From positions 1,426,001 through 1,490,000 of the forward strand of contig NC_007712.1 of NCBI RefSeq assembly GCF_000010085.1: 64,000 bases of DNA, written 5' to 3'. Shown piece after piece: positions 17,988 through 28,082 of the stretch. The position numbers were made by a program, and so were the translations under genes. Below the pieces are notes generated by a model. The model made no database searches and was not told where the DNA came from. It was given only the letters and a program-made list of their open reading frames with translations. This stretch comes from Sodalis glossinidius str. 'morsitans' (lineage in GTDB: Bacteria > Pseudomonadota > Gammaproteobacteria > Enterobacterales > Enterobacteriaceae). How positions within the stretch are numbered: position 1 is the first letter of the stretch; every line of letters begins with the position of its first letter.

Positions 17988-18872
17988 GTGTTGAAGGCTA
18001 CCGAACAGAACGACAAGCTTAAACGTGCTATTATTCTGTCGATTGCGCTGCATTGCGTTCTGATCGCCGTATTGATCTGGAGCTCGATTCATCAGCCGCA
18101 AGAGACGAGTGCGGGCGGCGGTGGCGGGTCGTCCATTGATGCCGTGATGGTCGATCCCGGCGCCGTGGTGCAGCAATATAACCGTCAGCAACAGCAGCAA
18201 ATCGATGCGCAGCGGGCGCAGCAGCAGCGCCTGAAAGCGCTGGAGAAACAACGGTTAGACGCTCAGGAAGCGGCCGAAGCGCAACAGCGCCAGCAGGCCG
18301 AGCAGCAAAAACAGGCGGAAGAGGCGGCTAAACAGGCCGAGGCGGCCGCAGCACAGGCCGAAGCGGAAGCGGCGGCCGCGGCGAAACAGCAGGCGGAGGC
18401 GGAAGTGAAAAAAGCCGCCGCTGCTGAAGCGCAGAAGCAGGCCGACGCGAAGGCGAAACAGGCCGCCGCGAAAAAGGCCACCGCCGCCAAGCAATCCAGC
18501 GAGGTGGACGATTTGCTGGGCGGGCTGACCGACGCTAAAAATGCGCCCAAATCCGGCGGCGCGCCCGCCGCCGGGACTAGCAACAGTAAGCTGAGCGGCG
18601 CCACCGGATTAGAAATCAATGGCTATCTGGCTCAGGTGCGCCAGGCTATCAGCAATAAGTTTTACGATGCGTCCAACTATAGCGGTAAGACCTGCATTTT
18701 GCGCATCAAACTGGCGCCAGATGGCATGCTGATTTCGGTCAGTCCTGACGGTGGCGATCCGGCGCTGTGTCAGGCGGCGGTCTCCGCGGCGAAGCTGGCG
18801 GCGATTCCCCGGCCACCCAGTCCGAAGGTGTATGAGGCAGTTAAAAACGCGACTCTTGACTTTAAACCTTAG
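17988..18872 (+). CDS. tolA: Tol-Pal system protein TolA (short coiled-coil form)
   Basis: Links the inner-membrane TolQR motor to Pal/TolB. The N-terminal helix carries the conserved Ser18 and His22 (AIILSIALHCVLIAVLIW), followed by the GGGGSSIDAVMVD hinge. The Ala/Gln/Glu/Lys-rich helical domain spans about residues 60-175. The C-terminal globular domain holds the paired Cys of GKTCILRIKLAPDG and GDPALCQAA. 294 residues against 421 in E. coli; the shortening is all in the repeat-rich helical domain, which varies in length in the family. Start GTG 17988. Likely functional. Confidence 0.95.
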   Translation: MLKATEQNDKLKRAIILSIALHCVLIAVLIWSSIHQPQETSAGGGGGSSIDAVMVDPGAVVQQYNRQQQQQIDAQRAQQQRLKALEKQRLDAQEAAEAQQRQQAEQQKQAEEAAKQAEAAAAQAEAEAAAAAKQQAEAEVKKAAAAEAQKQADAKAKQAAAKKATAAKQSSEVDDLLGGLTDAKNAPKSGGAPAAGTSNSKLSGATGLEINGYLAQVRQAISNKFYDASNYSGKTCILRIKLAPDGMLISVSPDGGDPALCQAAVSAAKLAAIPRPPSPKVYEAVKNATLDFKP

Positions 18873-19030
18873 TAAAGCCATTTAGCAGAATGCAATGGTT
18901 ATCAAATAGTCCTGTTTGGGTTTAAGATTTATACTATGTTGTCTAATGGGAAGATGTAGTGTTGTTTAACCCGACAAGTTTACAATTCTGCAATTGCGAC
19001 CGGCGCCCTGGCGTCGGTTTGGGAGATGAA

Positions 19031-20323
19031 ATGAAGCAGGCATTTCGAGTAGCGTTAGGTTTTTTCCTTTTATGGGCTTCCGTGCTGCATGCGGAAGTGC
19101 GTATTGAAATCACCCAAGGGGTGGATACGGCCCGGCCGATCGGCGTGGTGCCGTTTAAATGGGCGGGGCCGGGTGCCGCGCCCGAAGATATTGGCGGTAT
19201 AGTCGCCGCCGACCTGCGTAACAGCGGTAAATTCAACCCGCTCGACACCTCTCGCCTGCCGCAGCAGCCGGCGACTGCCTCAGAGGTGACGCCGCCCGCC
19301 TGGACGGCGCTTGGCATCGATGCTGTGGTGGTGGGGCAGGTGCAGCCGAGTGCCGCCGGTAGCTATGTGGTGTCTTATCAACTGGTGGACACCTCCGGCA
19401 ATCCGGGCTCCATTCTGGCGCAAAATCAGTTCAAGGTCGCGCGCAAATGGCTGCGTTATGCCGCCCACACCGCTAGCGATGAAACCTTTGAAAAGCTCAC
19501 GGGCATCAAGGGCGCCTTCCGTACCCGTATTGCCTACGTCGTGCAGACCAATGGCGGTCAGTACCGGTATGAACTGCGCGTCGCGGATTATGACGGCTTT
19601 AACCAGACGCCGGTACACCGTTCGCCGCAGCCGCTGATGTCGCCGGCCTGGTCCCCCGACGGCAGCAAGCTTGCTTATGTCACCTTTGAGAGCGGCCGCT
19701 CGGCGCTGGTCATTCAGACGCTGGACAGCGGCGCTATTCGCCAGGTTGCCAGTTTCCCGCAGCACAACGGCGCGCCGGCATTTTCGCCGGACGGCAGCAA
19801 ACTGGCCTTTGTGCTGTCGAAGACCGGCAATATGAATTTGTACGTGATGGACTTAGGCTCGGGCCAGGTGCGTCAGGTGACCGAAGGTCGCAGCAATAAT
19901 ACGGAGCCGAGCTGGTTCCCGGACAGTCAGACGCTGGCGTATACTTCCGACCAGGGCGGTCGTCCCCAAGTGTATAAAACCAATATTAATGGCGGTACGC
20001 CGCAGCGCCTGTCCTGGGAGGGGTCCCAGAACCAGAATGCGGATGTTAGCCCGGACGGCAAGTTCCTGGTTATGGTCAGCACCAACAACGGCGCGCAGCA
20101 TATCGCTAAACTGGATCTGGCAACGAACGCCGTCCAAGTATTGACGGACACGTTCCTGGATGAGACGCCTAGCGTCGCTCCTAATGGCACAATGGTTATC
20201 TACAGCGCTACGCAAGGGCTGGGTTCCGTGTTACAGCTGGTCTCGACTGATGGGCGTTTCAAAGCGCGTCTTCCGGCAACTGATGGACAGGTCAAAAATC
20301 CTGCCTGGTCGCCGTATCTGTGA
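19031..20323 (+). CDS. tolB: Tol-Pal system beta-propeller protein TolB
   Basis: Periplasmic beta-propeller protein that binds Pal and TolA. 430 residues when started at ATG 19031, which follows GGGAGATGAA. The longer open frame lacks homology. Signal peptide MKQAFRVALGFFLLWASVLHA, cut before EVRIEIT. The C-terminal WD40-like repeats show repeated SPDGSKLAYVT/SPDGSKLAFV/SPDGKFLVM units. A short palindrome, CCGGCGCC-CT-GGCGTCGG, sits just upstream at 19001-19018. Intact. Confidence 0.97.
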   Translation: MKQAFRVALGFFLLWASVLHAEVRIEITQGVDTARPIGVVPFKWAGPGAAPEDIGGIVAADLRNSGKFNPLDTSRLPQQPATASEVTPPAWTALGIDAVVVGQVQPSAAGSYVVSYQLVDTSGNPGSILAQNQFKVARKWLRYAAHTASDETFEKLTGIKGAFRTRIAYVVQTNGGQYRYELRVADYDGFNQTPVHRSPQPLMSPAWSPDGSKLAYVTFESGRSALVIQTLDSGAIRQVASFPQHNGAPAFSPDGSKLAFVLSKTGNMNLYVMDLGSGQVRQVTEGRSNNTEPSWFPDSQTLAYTSDQGGRPQVYKTNINGGTPQRLSWEGSQNQNADVSPDGKFLVMVSTNNGAQHIAKLDLATNAVQVLTDTFLDETPSVAPNGTMVIYSATQGLGSVLQLVSTDGRFKARLPATDGQVKNPAWSPYL

Positions 20324-20366
20324 TGCATGTGTAAATATGTATAGCAAACTATAAAAGGAATATGAG

Positions 20367-20879
20367 ATGCAACTGAACAAAGTGCTGAAAGGGCTGATGT
20401 TGGCGGTGCCGGTGATGGCGATTGCCGCATGTAGTTCTCACAAAAGCGCCAACAATGGCGACGAATCTGCCATGGGCGCTGGCACTGGCATGGATATGAA
20501 CGGCAACAATGCCTCTTCCGACGAGCAGGCTCGTCTGCAAATGCAGGAGCTTCAGCGTAACAATATCGTTTACTTCGATCTGGACAAATACGATATCCTC
20601 TCTGAATTCGCTCAGATGCTTGATGCACACGCCAATTTCCTGCGCAGCAACCCGTCTTACAAAGTGACCGTTGAAGGCCATGCGGACGAACGCGGTACGC
20701 CGGAATACAACATCGCCCTGGGCGAGCGCCGCGCCAATGCCGTGAAGATGTATCTTCAGGGTAAAGGTGTTTACGCCGATCAGATCGCTATCGTATCTTA
20801 CGGTAAAGAGAAACCGGCCGTACTGGGCCACGACGAATCGGCTTACGCCAAAAACCGTCGTGCCGTACTGGTCTACTAA
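20367..20879 (+). CDS. pal: Peptidoglycan-associated lipoprotein Pal
   Basis: Outer-membrane lipoprotein that holds peptidoglycan through its OmpA-like domain and interacts with TolB/TolA. 170 residues. The lipobox is MAIAAC, with Cys22 the lipidated residue. The OmpA C-like domain has FDLDKYDI and the peptidoglycan-binding NPSYKVTVEGHADERGTPEY and LGERRANAV. The ribosome site AAAGGAATATGAG precedes ATG 20367. Intact. Confidence 0.98.
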   Translation: MQLNKVLKGLMLAVPVMAIAACSSHKSANNGDESAMGAGTGMDMNGNNASSDEQARLQMQELQRNNIVYFDLDKYDILSEFAQMLDAHANFLRSNPSYKVTVEGHADERGTPEYNIALGERRANAVKMYLQGKGVYADQIAIVSYGKEKPAVLGHDESAYAKNRRAVLVY

Positions 20880-20888
20880 GAGACTGGC

Positions 20889-21629
20889 ATGAGCAATAAC
20901 TTCAGACCTTATCTGTTGAATCTGTCGTTATTGGTTGGTGTAGCGGCCCCTTGGGCCGCTACCGCCCAAGCGCCAATCAGTAATGCCGGCTCCGGCTCGG
21001 TGGAAGACCGGGTCACTCAACTTGAGCGTATTTCCAGTGCGCACAGCCAGCTGCTAACCCAGCTTCAGCAACAGCTCGCCGATAATCAGCGCGATATCGA
21101 CTCGCTGCGCGGCCAGATTCAGGAAAATCAATATCAACTGTCGCAGGTCGTCGAGCGGCAGAAACAGATTTATCAGCAGATGGACAGCCTTTCCAGTCAG
21201 ACGCCGGCCGCGTCTTCAGACGGTCAACCTCAGGCATCCGCCTCCGCCGGCGGCTCAGACGCTAACACCGACTATAACGAAGCGGTGGCGCTGGTGCTGG
21301 AGAAAAAACAGTACGACCAGGCGATCAGCGCATTTCAAAGCTTCGTGAAGCGTTACCCCGATTCGACCTATCAGCCCAACGCCAATTATTGGCTGGGGCA
21401 ACTTAATTATAATCAGGGTGAAAAAGATGATGCGGCCTATTATTTTGCCCTGGTGGTGAAAAACTATCCTAAATCACCTAAAGCATCCGACGCGCTGCTC
21501 AAGGTGGGCGTCATCATGCAGGAAAAAGGCCAGAAGGATAAAGCCCGGGCGGTTTATCAGCAGGTGGGCAAACTGTACCCCAGCGCCGAGGCGGCCAAAC
21601 AGGCGCAAAAACGGCTTGCGGGGCTGTAA
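20889..21629 (+). CDS. cpoB: Cell division coordinator CpoB
   Basis: Periplasmic TolA-binding protein (formerly YbgF) that couples outer-membrane constriction to PBP1B activity. 246 residues against 263 in E. coli. Signal peptide ends in APWAATAQA. An N-terminal trimerising coiled coil (VTQLERISSAHSQLLTQLQQ and on) is followed by a Gln/Ser/Ala linker. A C-terminal TPR domain follows (DYNEAVALVLEKKQYDQAI, YPDSTYQPNANYWLGQL). Last gene of the tol-pal cluster. Intact. Confidence 0.95.
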   Translation: MSNNFRPYLLNLSLLVGVAAPWAATAQAPISNAGSGSVEDRVTQLERISSAHSQLLTQLQQQLADNQRDIDSLRGQIQENQYQLSQVVERQKQIYQQMDSLSSQTPAASSDGQPQASASAGGSDANTDYNEAVALVLEKKQYDQAISAFQSFVKRYPDSTYQPNANYWLGQLNYNQGEKDDAAYYFALVVKNYPKSPKASDALLKVGVIMQEKGQKDKARAVYQQVGKLYPSAEAAKQAQKRLAGL

Positions 21630-21808
21630 TAGCGACGCGTCTGAACGGGGCAAGGGGGACGTGAAATGGGCCAGAATGCTCAAAGATCAGGCAGTTGGCC
21701 GCGTTTGGACTAATTAAAGGTTGCGTCAAAATTTATAATAAGTAATATATGCCGCCGTTGCCCGGGGAAAGCTGATTTCCTCTGGCTGCGGGTGTAAAAC
21801 GGGTGTCG

Positions 21809-21884
21809 GGGTCGTTAGCTCAGTTGGTAGAGCAGTTGACTTTTAATCAATTGGTCGCAGGTTCGAATCCTGCACGACCCACCA
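21809..21884 (+). tRNA. lysT: tRNA-Lys (anticodon UUU)
   Basis: 76 bases with a complete cloverleaf. The acceptor stem pairs GGGTCGT with ACGACCC. The D arm contains AGCTCAGTTGGTAGAGC. The anticodon loop CTTTTAA has the UUU anticodon at 21842-21844, and the T arm contains GGTTCGAATCC. CCA is encoded. E. coli has a cluster of lysine and valine tRNA genes between cpoB and nadA; here a single gene remains. The paralogue suffix of the symbol is assigned by position only. Confidence 0.97.
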
Positions 21885-22292
21885 TCTTCCGCCGCTTGAC
21901 CTGTCCGCCCATTCCCGCTTTTATTGTTATCTGCTATCTATTATCAAATGTTAAACGCCAACGGCTATTAACGGCGAGGCTTCATGTCAGCGCCAGGAGC
22001 ATCGGTGTCGCCCCCCTTAGGGGTAGGTAAGGAATCGCAACCGGCAAATTTTGTCCTCGCGGGTGAGCTGGCATCGCCACTCTGGCGCCGCCTGCGTGCA
22101 TAGACCAGAGCAAGTCACAATTCCTTCGCCGTCTGTGTTACCCACTAAACTTTTTTTCGCCAGAAGGCACAAATTAGGCGCGACAATGCGCGATAAATTA
22201 CGTATTTTGTTTAGCATACTAAACCTAGCTTTCGTCAGCCGGCAACGAGCTTAAAATAGACCGGTGAGGCGATAGCGCATTGCCAGAGAGCA
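21885..22292. other. Gene-free gap between tRNA-Lys and nadA
   Basis: About 400 bases. No coding homology, further tRNA or terminator with a T-tract was recognised. In relatives this interval carries more tRNA genes, so it may mark tRNA-cluster loss by recombination. The nadA promoter must lie here or in the region of 22140-22290. Confidence 0.5.
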
Positions 22293-23342
22293 GTGATGAG
22301 CGAACTCATAGATGATTTTGCCACCATTTATCCATTCCCGCCCAAACCTGCGGCACTGACGGAGGGGGAAAAGGCAGGTCTGCGCGATAACATTGCACGT
22401 CTGCTTAAGGCGTGCAACGCGGTCATTGTGGCCCATTATTATACCGATCCTGAGATACAGGCGCTGGCGGAAGCGACCGGCGGCTGTGTTGCAGATTCGC
22501 TGGAGATGGCGCGTTTTGGCAGCAGCCATCCGGCCACCACGCTGCTGGTGGCCGGCGTGCGTTTCATGGGCGAAACCGCCAAAATTCTCAGCCCGGAAAA
22601 AACCGTGCTGATGCCGACGCTGCACGCGGAGTGCTCTCTTGATTTAGGCTGCCCGGAGGCCGAGTTCAGCGCGTTTTGCGACGCTCACCCTGACCGGACG
22701 GTAGTGGTCTACGCCAATACCTCCGCGGCGGTCAAGGCGCGCGCCGATTGGGTGGTGACCTCCAGTATCGCGGTTGAGCTTATCGATCATCTCGACAGTC
22801 TAGGAGAGAAGATTATCTGGGCGCCGGATCGTCACCTTGGCCGTTATGTGCAAAAACAGACCGGTGCGGATATGCTGTGCTGGCAGAGTGCCTGTATTGT
22901 GCATGATGAATTCAAGACCCAGGCGCTGCGCCGCATGAAAAGACTCTATCCCGACGCGGCCGTGCTGGTGCATCCCGAGTCGCCGCAGGCGGTAGTCGAC
23001 CTGGCTGATGTGGTGGGTTCCACCAGCCAGCTCATTCAGGCGGCCAAAACGCTCAAGCAGCAGCAGATGATTGTCGCCACCGATCGCGGTATTTTTTACA
23101 AGATGCAGCAGGCGTGCCCGGAAAAAAACCTATTGGAAGCACCGACCGCCGGGGAGGGCGCCACTTGCCGCAGCTGCGCACATTGCCCGTGGATGGCGAT
23201 GAACGGCCTCAAGGCTATCGCTGCAGGGCTCGAACGCGGTGGGGTGGAGCATGATATACGAGTAGACGAAGCGGTGCGTCAGCGGGCGCTGGTGCCGCTA
23301 GATCGCATGCTGTCATTCGCAGCCGACCTCAAGCGCTGTTAA
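22293..23342 (+). CDS. nadA: Quinolinate synthase
   Basis: [4Fe-4S] enzyme that condenses iminoaspartate (from NadB) with dihydroxyacetone phosphate to quinolinate in NAD synthesis. 349 residues (GTG 22293) or 348 (ATG 22296, preferred); E. coli has 347. Conserved: AHYYTDPEIQALAEATGG, cluster cysteines in ECSLDLGCP and AGEGATCRSCAHCPWMAMN, and YANTSAAVKARADWVVTSS. In E. coli pnuC follows; it is absent here. Intact. Confidence 0.97.
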   Translation: MMSELIDDFATIYPFPPKPAALTEGEKAGLRDNIARLLKACNAVIVAHYYTDPEIQALAEATGGCVADSLEMARFGSSHPATTLLVAGVRFMGETAKILSPEKTVLMPTLHAECSLDLGCPEAEFSAFCDAHPDRTVVVYANTSAAVKARADWVVTSSIAVELIDHLDSLGEKIIWAPDRHLGRYVQKQTGADMLCWQSACIVHDEFKTQALRRMKRLYPDAAVLVHPESPQAVVDLADVVGSTSQLIQAAKTLKQQQMIVATDRGIFYKMQQACPEKNLLEAPTAGEGATCRSCAHCPWMAMNGLKAIAAGLERGGVEHDIRVDEAVRQRALVPLDRMLSFAADLKRC

Positions 23343-23394
23343 GGACAAGGCGCGACGCCAACGCCGCAGCAGGTGGCGACAATGGGAGCAAGAC

Positions 23395-24059
23395 GTAATT
23401 ATTGCTCAAATCTCGGACATTCATGCGGCGGCCGCTAATGATAACATGTCCCGTTTGGACCGTGCCCTGGCCTGGCTGGATACCCTGGCGCCAGACGTGC
23501 TTGTCCTCTCCAGTGATTTGATTGATAATGACGAGATTGAGGGCTATCCGGCGATAGCGGCCCGGTTGGCAAGGCGGCCTTATCCCGCCTATGTTCTGCC
23601 GGGCAATGCCGATAACAGGGCAGCCATACGAGCGGCGATACCTGCGCCTTACTGGAACGATGGGGGGCGGGCGGGGAGCGCTGCTGGTCAGGTGGAGACG
23701 CATCTGCCGTGGCTGCAAGACGCACTGTCCCCTGCTGGCCCTGCGGCGTCGATAGTATTTTTGCACCACCCTGTTTTCCCAATAGGCATTGCGCCGTTGG
23801 ATCGGACGATGTGCGGCGGCGCAGAGGCCCTGGGCACGCTATTGCGCCATCATCCCCGTCGTCCGCTGGCGATGGGCCATGTGCACTGGCCCGCGGCAGG
23901 TACGCCGGCGGGTATCCCCGCCTTTCTCTGCGGCTCCATCTGTCCCGCCAACCCGTTGTGGTTTGGCAGGCGACGGTACCCCCGGCGGGCGATCCTCCCG
24001 CTCTGATGATCCATCGTTTTATCAACGGCGCCCTCGCGAGATACTTCGTCTCGATTTAA
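23395..24059 (+). pseudogene. Calcineurin-like metallophosphoesterase, frameshifted
   Basis: CpdA-like phosphodiesterase fold: QISDIH metal motif near 23406, then LSSDLIDN, PGNADNR, FLHHPVFP and MGHVHWPAAGTPAGIPAF. The frame from 23395 has GTA where a start is expected. The middle seems shortened after APYWND. After SICPANPLWFG (about 23965) homology moves to another frame, giving TVPPAGDPPALMIHRFIN and ending ARYFVSI at 24059. So start loss, an internal deletion and a frameshift are all seen. The true substrate of the parent gene is unknown. It lies where E. coli has pnuC. Confidence 0.75.
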
Positions 24060-24159
24060 GCCCGCCGGCGTACGCGCTGACTGTGCCCACGGGCGGGGGG
24101 TGAGGATGCGCGCACTAGCCTCAGCGGACCAGATCGTTAACGGCTGCAAAGCGGCATCG

Positions 24160-25150
<991 letters not shown>

Positions 25151-25422
25151 AGGGATTCCTGTCTGTCTGTCGCGAAACGGCCGCTGGCCGCGCTGCTCTA
25201 TCAGTTTACCTACCGCTATCGCCCTTTATCATTTATCGTTCGGTCGTGGCTTTGCGGCTTGACCTCTGTGCGCAAGCCACCAGCCACCAGCCGCCAGCGG
25301 CATCCAGGCTTCCTGATAGCGCAGGGGCCGGCAGGATGGGATAAAAAAATCAGGCCTAAGACTGATTTCTGTTTGCCCGAGAAAGGCCGGGCAATGGACC
25401 TGCGTGAGTTACCGGATGAGTT

Positions 25423-25792
25423 TTACTGCGTCGTGCCGTCGGTTTTGGTGCCTTCCGGCGTTCCGGTGCCGGTGGTACAGGTTTCAACTTTTTTGTTCAC
25501 GTCCGGGCAACGGCCGTCTTTACACATGGTGTTTTTTATGCTGCTCGGCTTTATTCAGGCCGGAAGCATCGGTACCCGTTGTCGATCCGGTGGTATTGGT
25601 ATTAGTGCCGCTATTGTTAATATCCTTATTATCCACTCTGTTCGGCGCATTTTTCTGCAATTCAGTCACACCGTTATCGGTACCGCCCGCGTTAGAGCCC
25701 GTACCGTGAGCCGCCATGACTGCACTGCTGCCCAGCATCATTGCTGTCGTAAGAAAAAGTATTGCCATTTTTTTACTAATGCTCGTCTGCAT
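25423..25792 (-). pseudogene. ybgS: YbgS-like secreted protein with a single-base frameshift
   Basis: Small periplasmic protein of unknown role found between zitB and aroG in enterobacteria. From ATG 25792 (AGGAAAAACT upstream) it has a signal peptide (KKMAILFLTTAMMLGSSAVMAA), then APNRVDNKDINNSGTNTN and EQHKKHHV before a stop at 25520. One A too many in a run of six A (minus strand, about 25532-25537) causes this. In the corrected frame it continues NTMCKDGRCPDVNKKVET and ends GTKTDGTTQ at 25423, like E. coli YbgS. Either a young pseudogene or a candidate for slippage; the former is simpler. Confidence 0.8.
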
Positions 25793-26080
25793 AGTTTTTC
25801 CTCTTAACCCGTTTTTGGTAAAGCTCCGCGGACGGAAAGCCCGCTGGAGAGAGAATGTCGAGATAAAAAACATCCCACTGAGAAAAAATGAAAGCCGGTG
25901 CTGACCGGAGTTAAGTGCCGGTTATCTTTGGCTTATCATAAATTAAGCATAGTAAAGAATTAGCCAATATCAAATTTTATAGCTTTTAATACTGCTTTGT
26001 GGATTTACAGTCTGAACCACAAGGGATAGATTGAATCACCTTTTTTAAACATGTCGTGCCTGGAGCTAAGCAGAATTAAC
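25793..26080 (+). promoter_or_regulatory. ybgS-aroG divergent intergenic region with an inverted repeat
   Basis: Gene-free gap of 288 bases. An inverted repeat TTGTGG/CCACAA (25997-26002 and 26017-26022) frames ATTTACA, which resembles one half of a TyrR box (TGTAAA-N6-TTTACA). TyrR control of aroG is known in E. coli. A full TyrR box is not visible, so the site is only a candidate. Confidence 0.3.
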
Positions 26081-27133
26081 ATGAATTACCAAAATGATGA
26101 TTTACGCATTACCGAGATTAACGAATTGCTGCCGCCGGTAGCGTTATTGGAAAAATATCCGGCGACGGACCGCGCAGCCAGTACCGTTTCCGCCGCGCGT
26201 TCGGCGATTCACAAGATCCTCAAAGGTAATGATGATCGTCTACTGGTAGTGATTGGCCCCTGCTCGATTCACGATCCCGACGCTGCGCTGGAATATGCCG
26301 GGCGCCTGCTCAAACTGCGCGAAAATCTGAGCGGCGAGCTGGAAGTGGTGATGAGAGTCTATTTTGAAAAGCCGCGCACCACCGTCGGTTGGAAGGGGCT
26401 TATCAATGATCCCCAAATGGACGGTAGTTTCCACATTAACGATGGGCTGCGTATCGCGCGCCGTTTACTGCTGGCGATTAATGACAGCGGTTTGCCCGCG
26501 GCGGGCGAGTTTCTCGATATGATCACTCCGCAATATCTGGCGGATTTGATGAGCTGGGGAGCTATCGGCGCCCGTACCACTGAATCCCAGGTTCACCGAG
26601 AGCTAGCTTCCGGTCTTTCCTGCCCGGTGGGATTCAAAAACGGCACCGACGGCACCATTAAGGTTGCGATTGACGCCATCAACGCCGCCGGCGCGCCGCA
26701 CTGCTTCTTGTCGGTCACCAAGTGGGGGTATTCCGCTATCGTCAACACCAGCGGCAACGCCGATTGCCATATCATTTTGCGCGGTGGCCGCGAGCCCAAC
26801 TACAGCGCCCATCATGTTCAGGCCGTGAAAGAAGGACTGACCAAGGCCGGGCTGCCGGCGCAGGTAATGATCGATTGCAGCCATGCCAACAGCAGCAAAC
26901 AGTTCAAGAAGCAAATGACGGTGGCGGATGATGTCTGCCAACAGCTGGCGGCAGGTGAAAGCGGTATTATCGGCGTGATGGTGGAAAGTCATCTGGTCGA
27001 AGGGAATCAGAGCGCCGAATCCGGCACGCTGGTCTATGGCCAGAGCGTGACGGACGCTTGCATCGGTTGGGAAGATACCGAGCGTCTGCTTACCCAATTG
27101 GCGCAAGCGGTGAGCGCGCGTCGGCAGATATAA
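26081..27133 (+). CDS. aroG: 3-deoxy-7-phosphoheptulonate synthase, Phe-sensitive
   Basis: First shikimate-pathway enzyme; joins phosphoenolpyruvate and erythrose 4-phosphate. 350 residues from ATG 26081, the E. coli length and start (MNYQNDDLRI). Conserved: LLVVIGPCSIHDP (Cys metal ligand), MRVYFEKPRTTVGWKGLINDP, GARTTESQVHRELASGLS, and MIDCSHANSSKQFKKQ with the metal-binding His. Feedback-site residues were not checked one by one. Monocistronic, convergent with gpmA. Intact. Confidence 0.97.
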   Translation: MNYQNDDLRITEINELLPPVALLEKYPATDRAASTVSAARSAIHKILKGNDDRLLVVIGPCSIHDPDAALEYAGRLLKLRENLSGELEVVMRVYFEKPRTTVGWKGLINDPQMDGSFHINDGLRIARRLLLAINDSGLPAAGEFLDMITPQYLADLMSWGAIGARTTESQVHRELASGLSCPVGFKNGTDGTIKVAIDAINAAGAPHCFLSVTKWGYSAIVNTSGNADCHIILRGGREPNYSAHHVQAVKEGLTKAGLPAQVMIDCSHANSSKQFKKQMTVADDVCQQLAAGESGIIGVMVESHLVEGNQSAESGTLVYGQSVTDACIGWEDTERLLTQLAQAVSARRQI

Positions 27134-27209
27134 CAACAACGCGACGTCACTATCCTAAACGGGAAAGCGCCGGCGCGGCGTCCTTTGCGCGCCCCGCGGG
27201 GCGGGGAGG

Positions 27210-27962
27210 TTATTTCGCTTTACCCTGATTGGCGACCGCGGCGGCTTTGGCGGCGATCTCGTCAGCGTTGCCGAGGTAGTAATGTTTAATCGGCTTCATA
27301 TTGTCGTCGAATTCGTACACTAACGGCACGCCCGTCGGAATATTCAGTTCCAGAATTTCTTCTTCGCTCAGATTGTCCAGGAATTTCACCATGGCGCGAA
27401 TGGAGTTACCGTGGGCAGCTATAATGATCCGCTCACCGCTCTTCATGCGGGGAAGAATTGTTTCGTTCCAGTAAGGAATCACGCGATCAATGGTCAACGC
27501 CAGGCTTTCGGTAGTCGGCAGCTCGGCGGCGCTCAGGTTGGCGTAGCGGGGGTCATGGCCCGGGAAACGCTCATCTTCACGGGTGAGTTCCGGCGGCGTA
27601 ATCGCGAAACCGCGACGCCACTGTTTCACCTGCTCGTCACCGTATTTTTCCGCGGTCTCGGCTTTATTGAGCCCTTGCAGTGCACCGTAATGACGCTCAT
27701 TCAAACGCCAGGATTTTTCCACCGGCAGCCAGGCCTGGTCCAGCTCGTCCAGGACGCCCCAGAGGGTATGAATAGCGCGCTTCAGTACCGAGGTGTAGGC
27801 GAAATCAAAGACATAGCCATCCGCTTTCAGTACCTGGCCCGCTTGCTTTGCTTCGGTGAGGCCCTTGTCAGACAGGTCTACATCCGTCCAGCCGGTGAAA
27901 CGGTTTTCATTGTTCCACTGGCTTTCGCCGTGACGTATCAGAACCAGTTTAGTTACAGCCAT
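27210..27962 (-). CDS. gpmA: 2,3-bisphosphoglycerate-dependent phosphoglycerate mutase
   Basis: Glycolytic interconversion of 3- and 2-phosphoglycerate through a phospho-His. 250 residues as in E. coli when started at ATG 27962 (MAVTKLVLIRHGESQWNN, catalytic His11). The second active-site His is in IIAAHGNSIRAMV (about 184). The open frame runs 30 codons further upstream but without homology. It stands beside the gal operon on the same strand. Intact. Confidence 0.97.
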   Translation of the reverse strand: MAVTKLVLIRHGESQWNNENRFTGWTDVDLSDKGLTEAKQAGQVLKADGYVFDFAYTSVLKRAIHTLWGVLDELDQAWLPVEKSWRLNERHYGALQGLNKAETAEKYGDEQVKQWRRGFAITPPELTREDERFPGHDPRYANLSAAELPTTESLALTIDRVIPYWNETILPRMKSGERIIIAAHGNSIRAMVKFLDNLSEEEILELNIPTGVPLVYEFDDNMKPIKHYYLGNADEIAAKAAAVANQGKAK

Positions 27963-28082
27963 TACGCGACTCCTCAAAGTCCTAAGATTTTCATGATAAC
28001 TCCCCGCATTATATGGCCTGCTTATATCAGGCGACAACCGCCAGTGCGCCAACCACGGGAATAAATCTCATCGGCAAACCGT

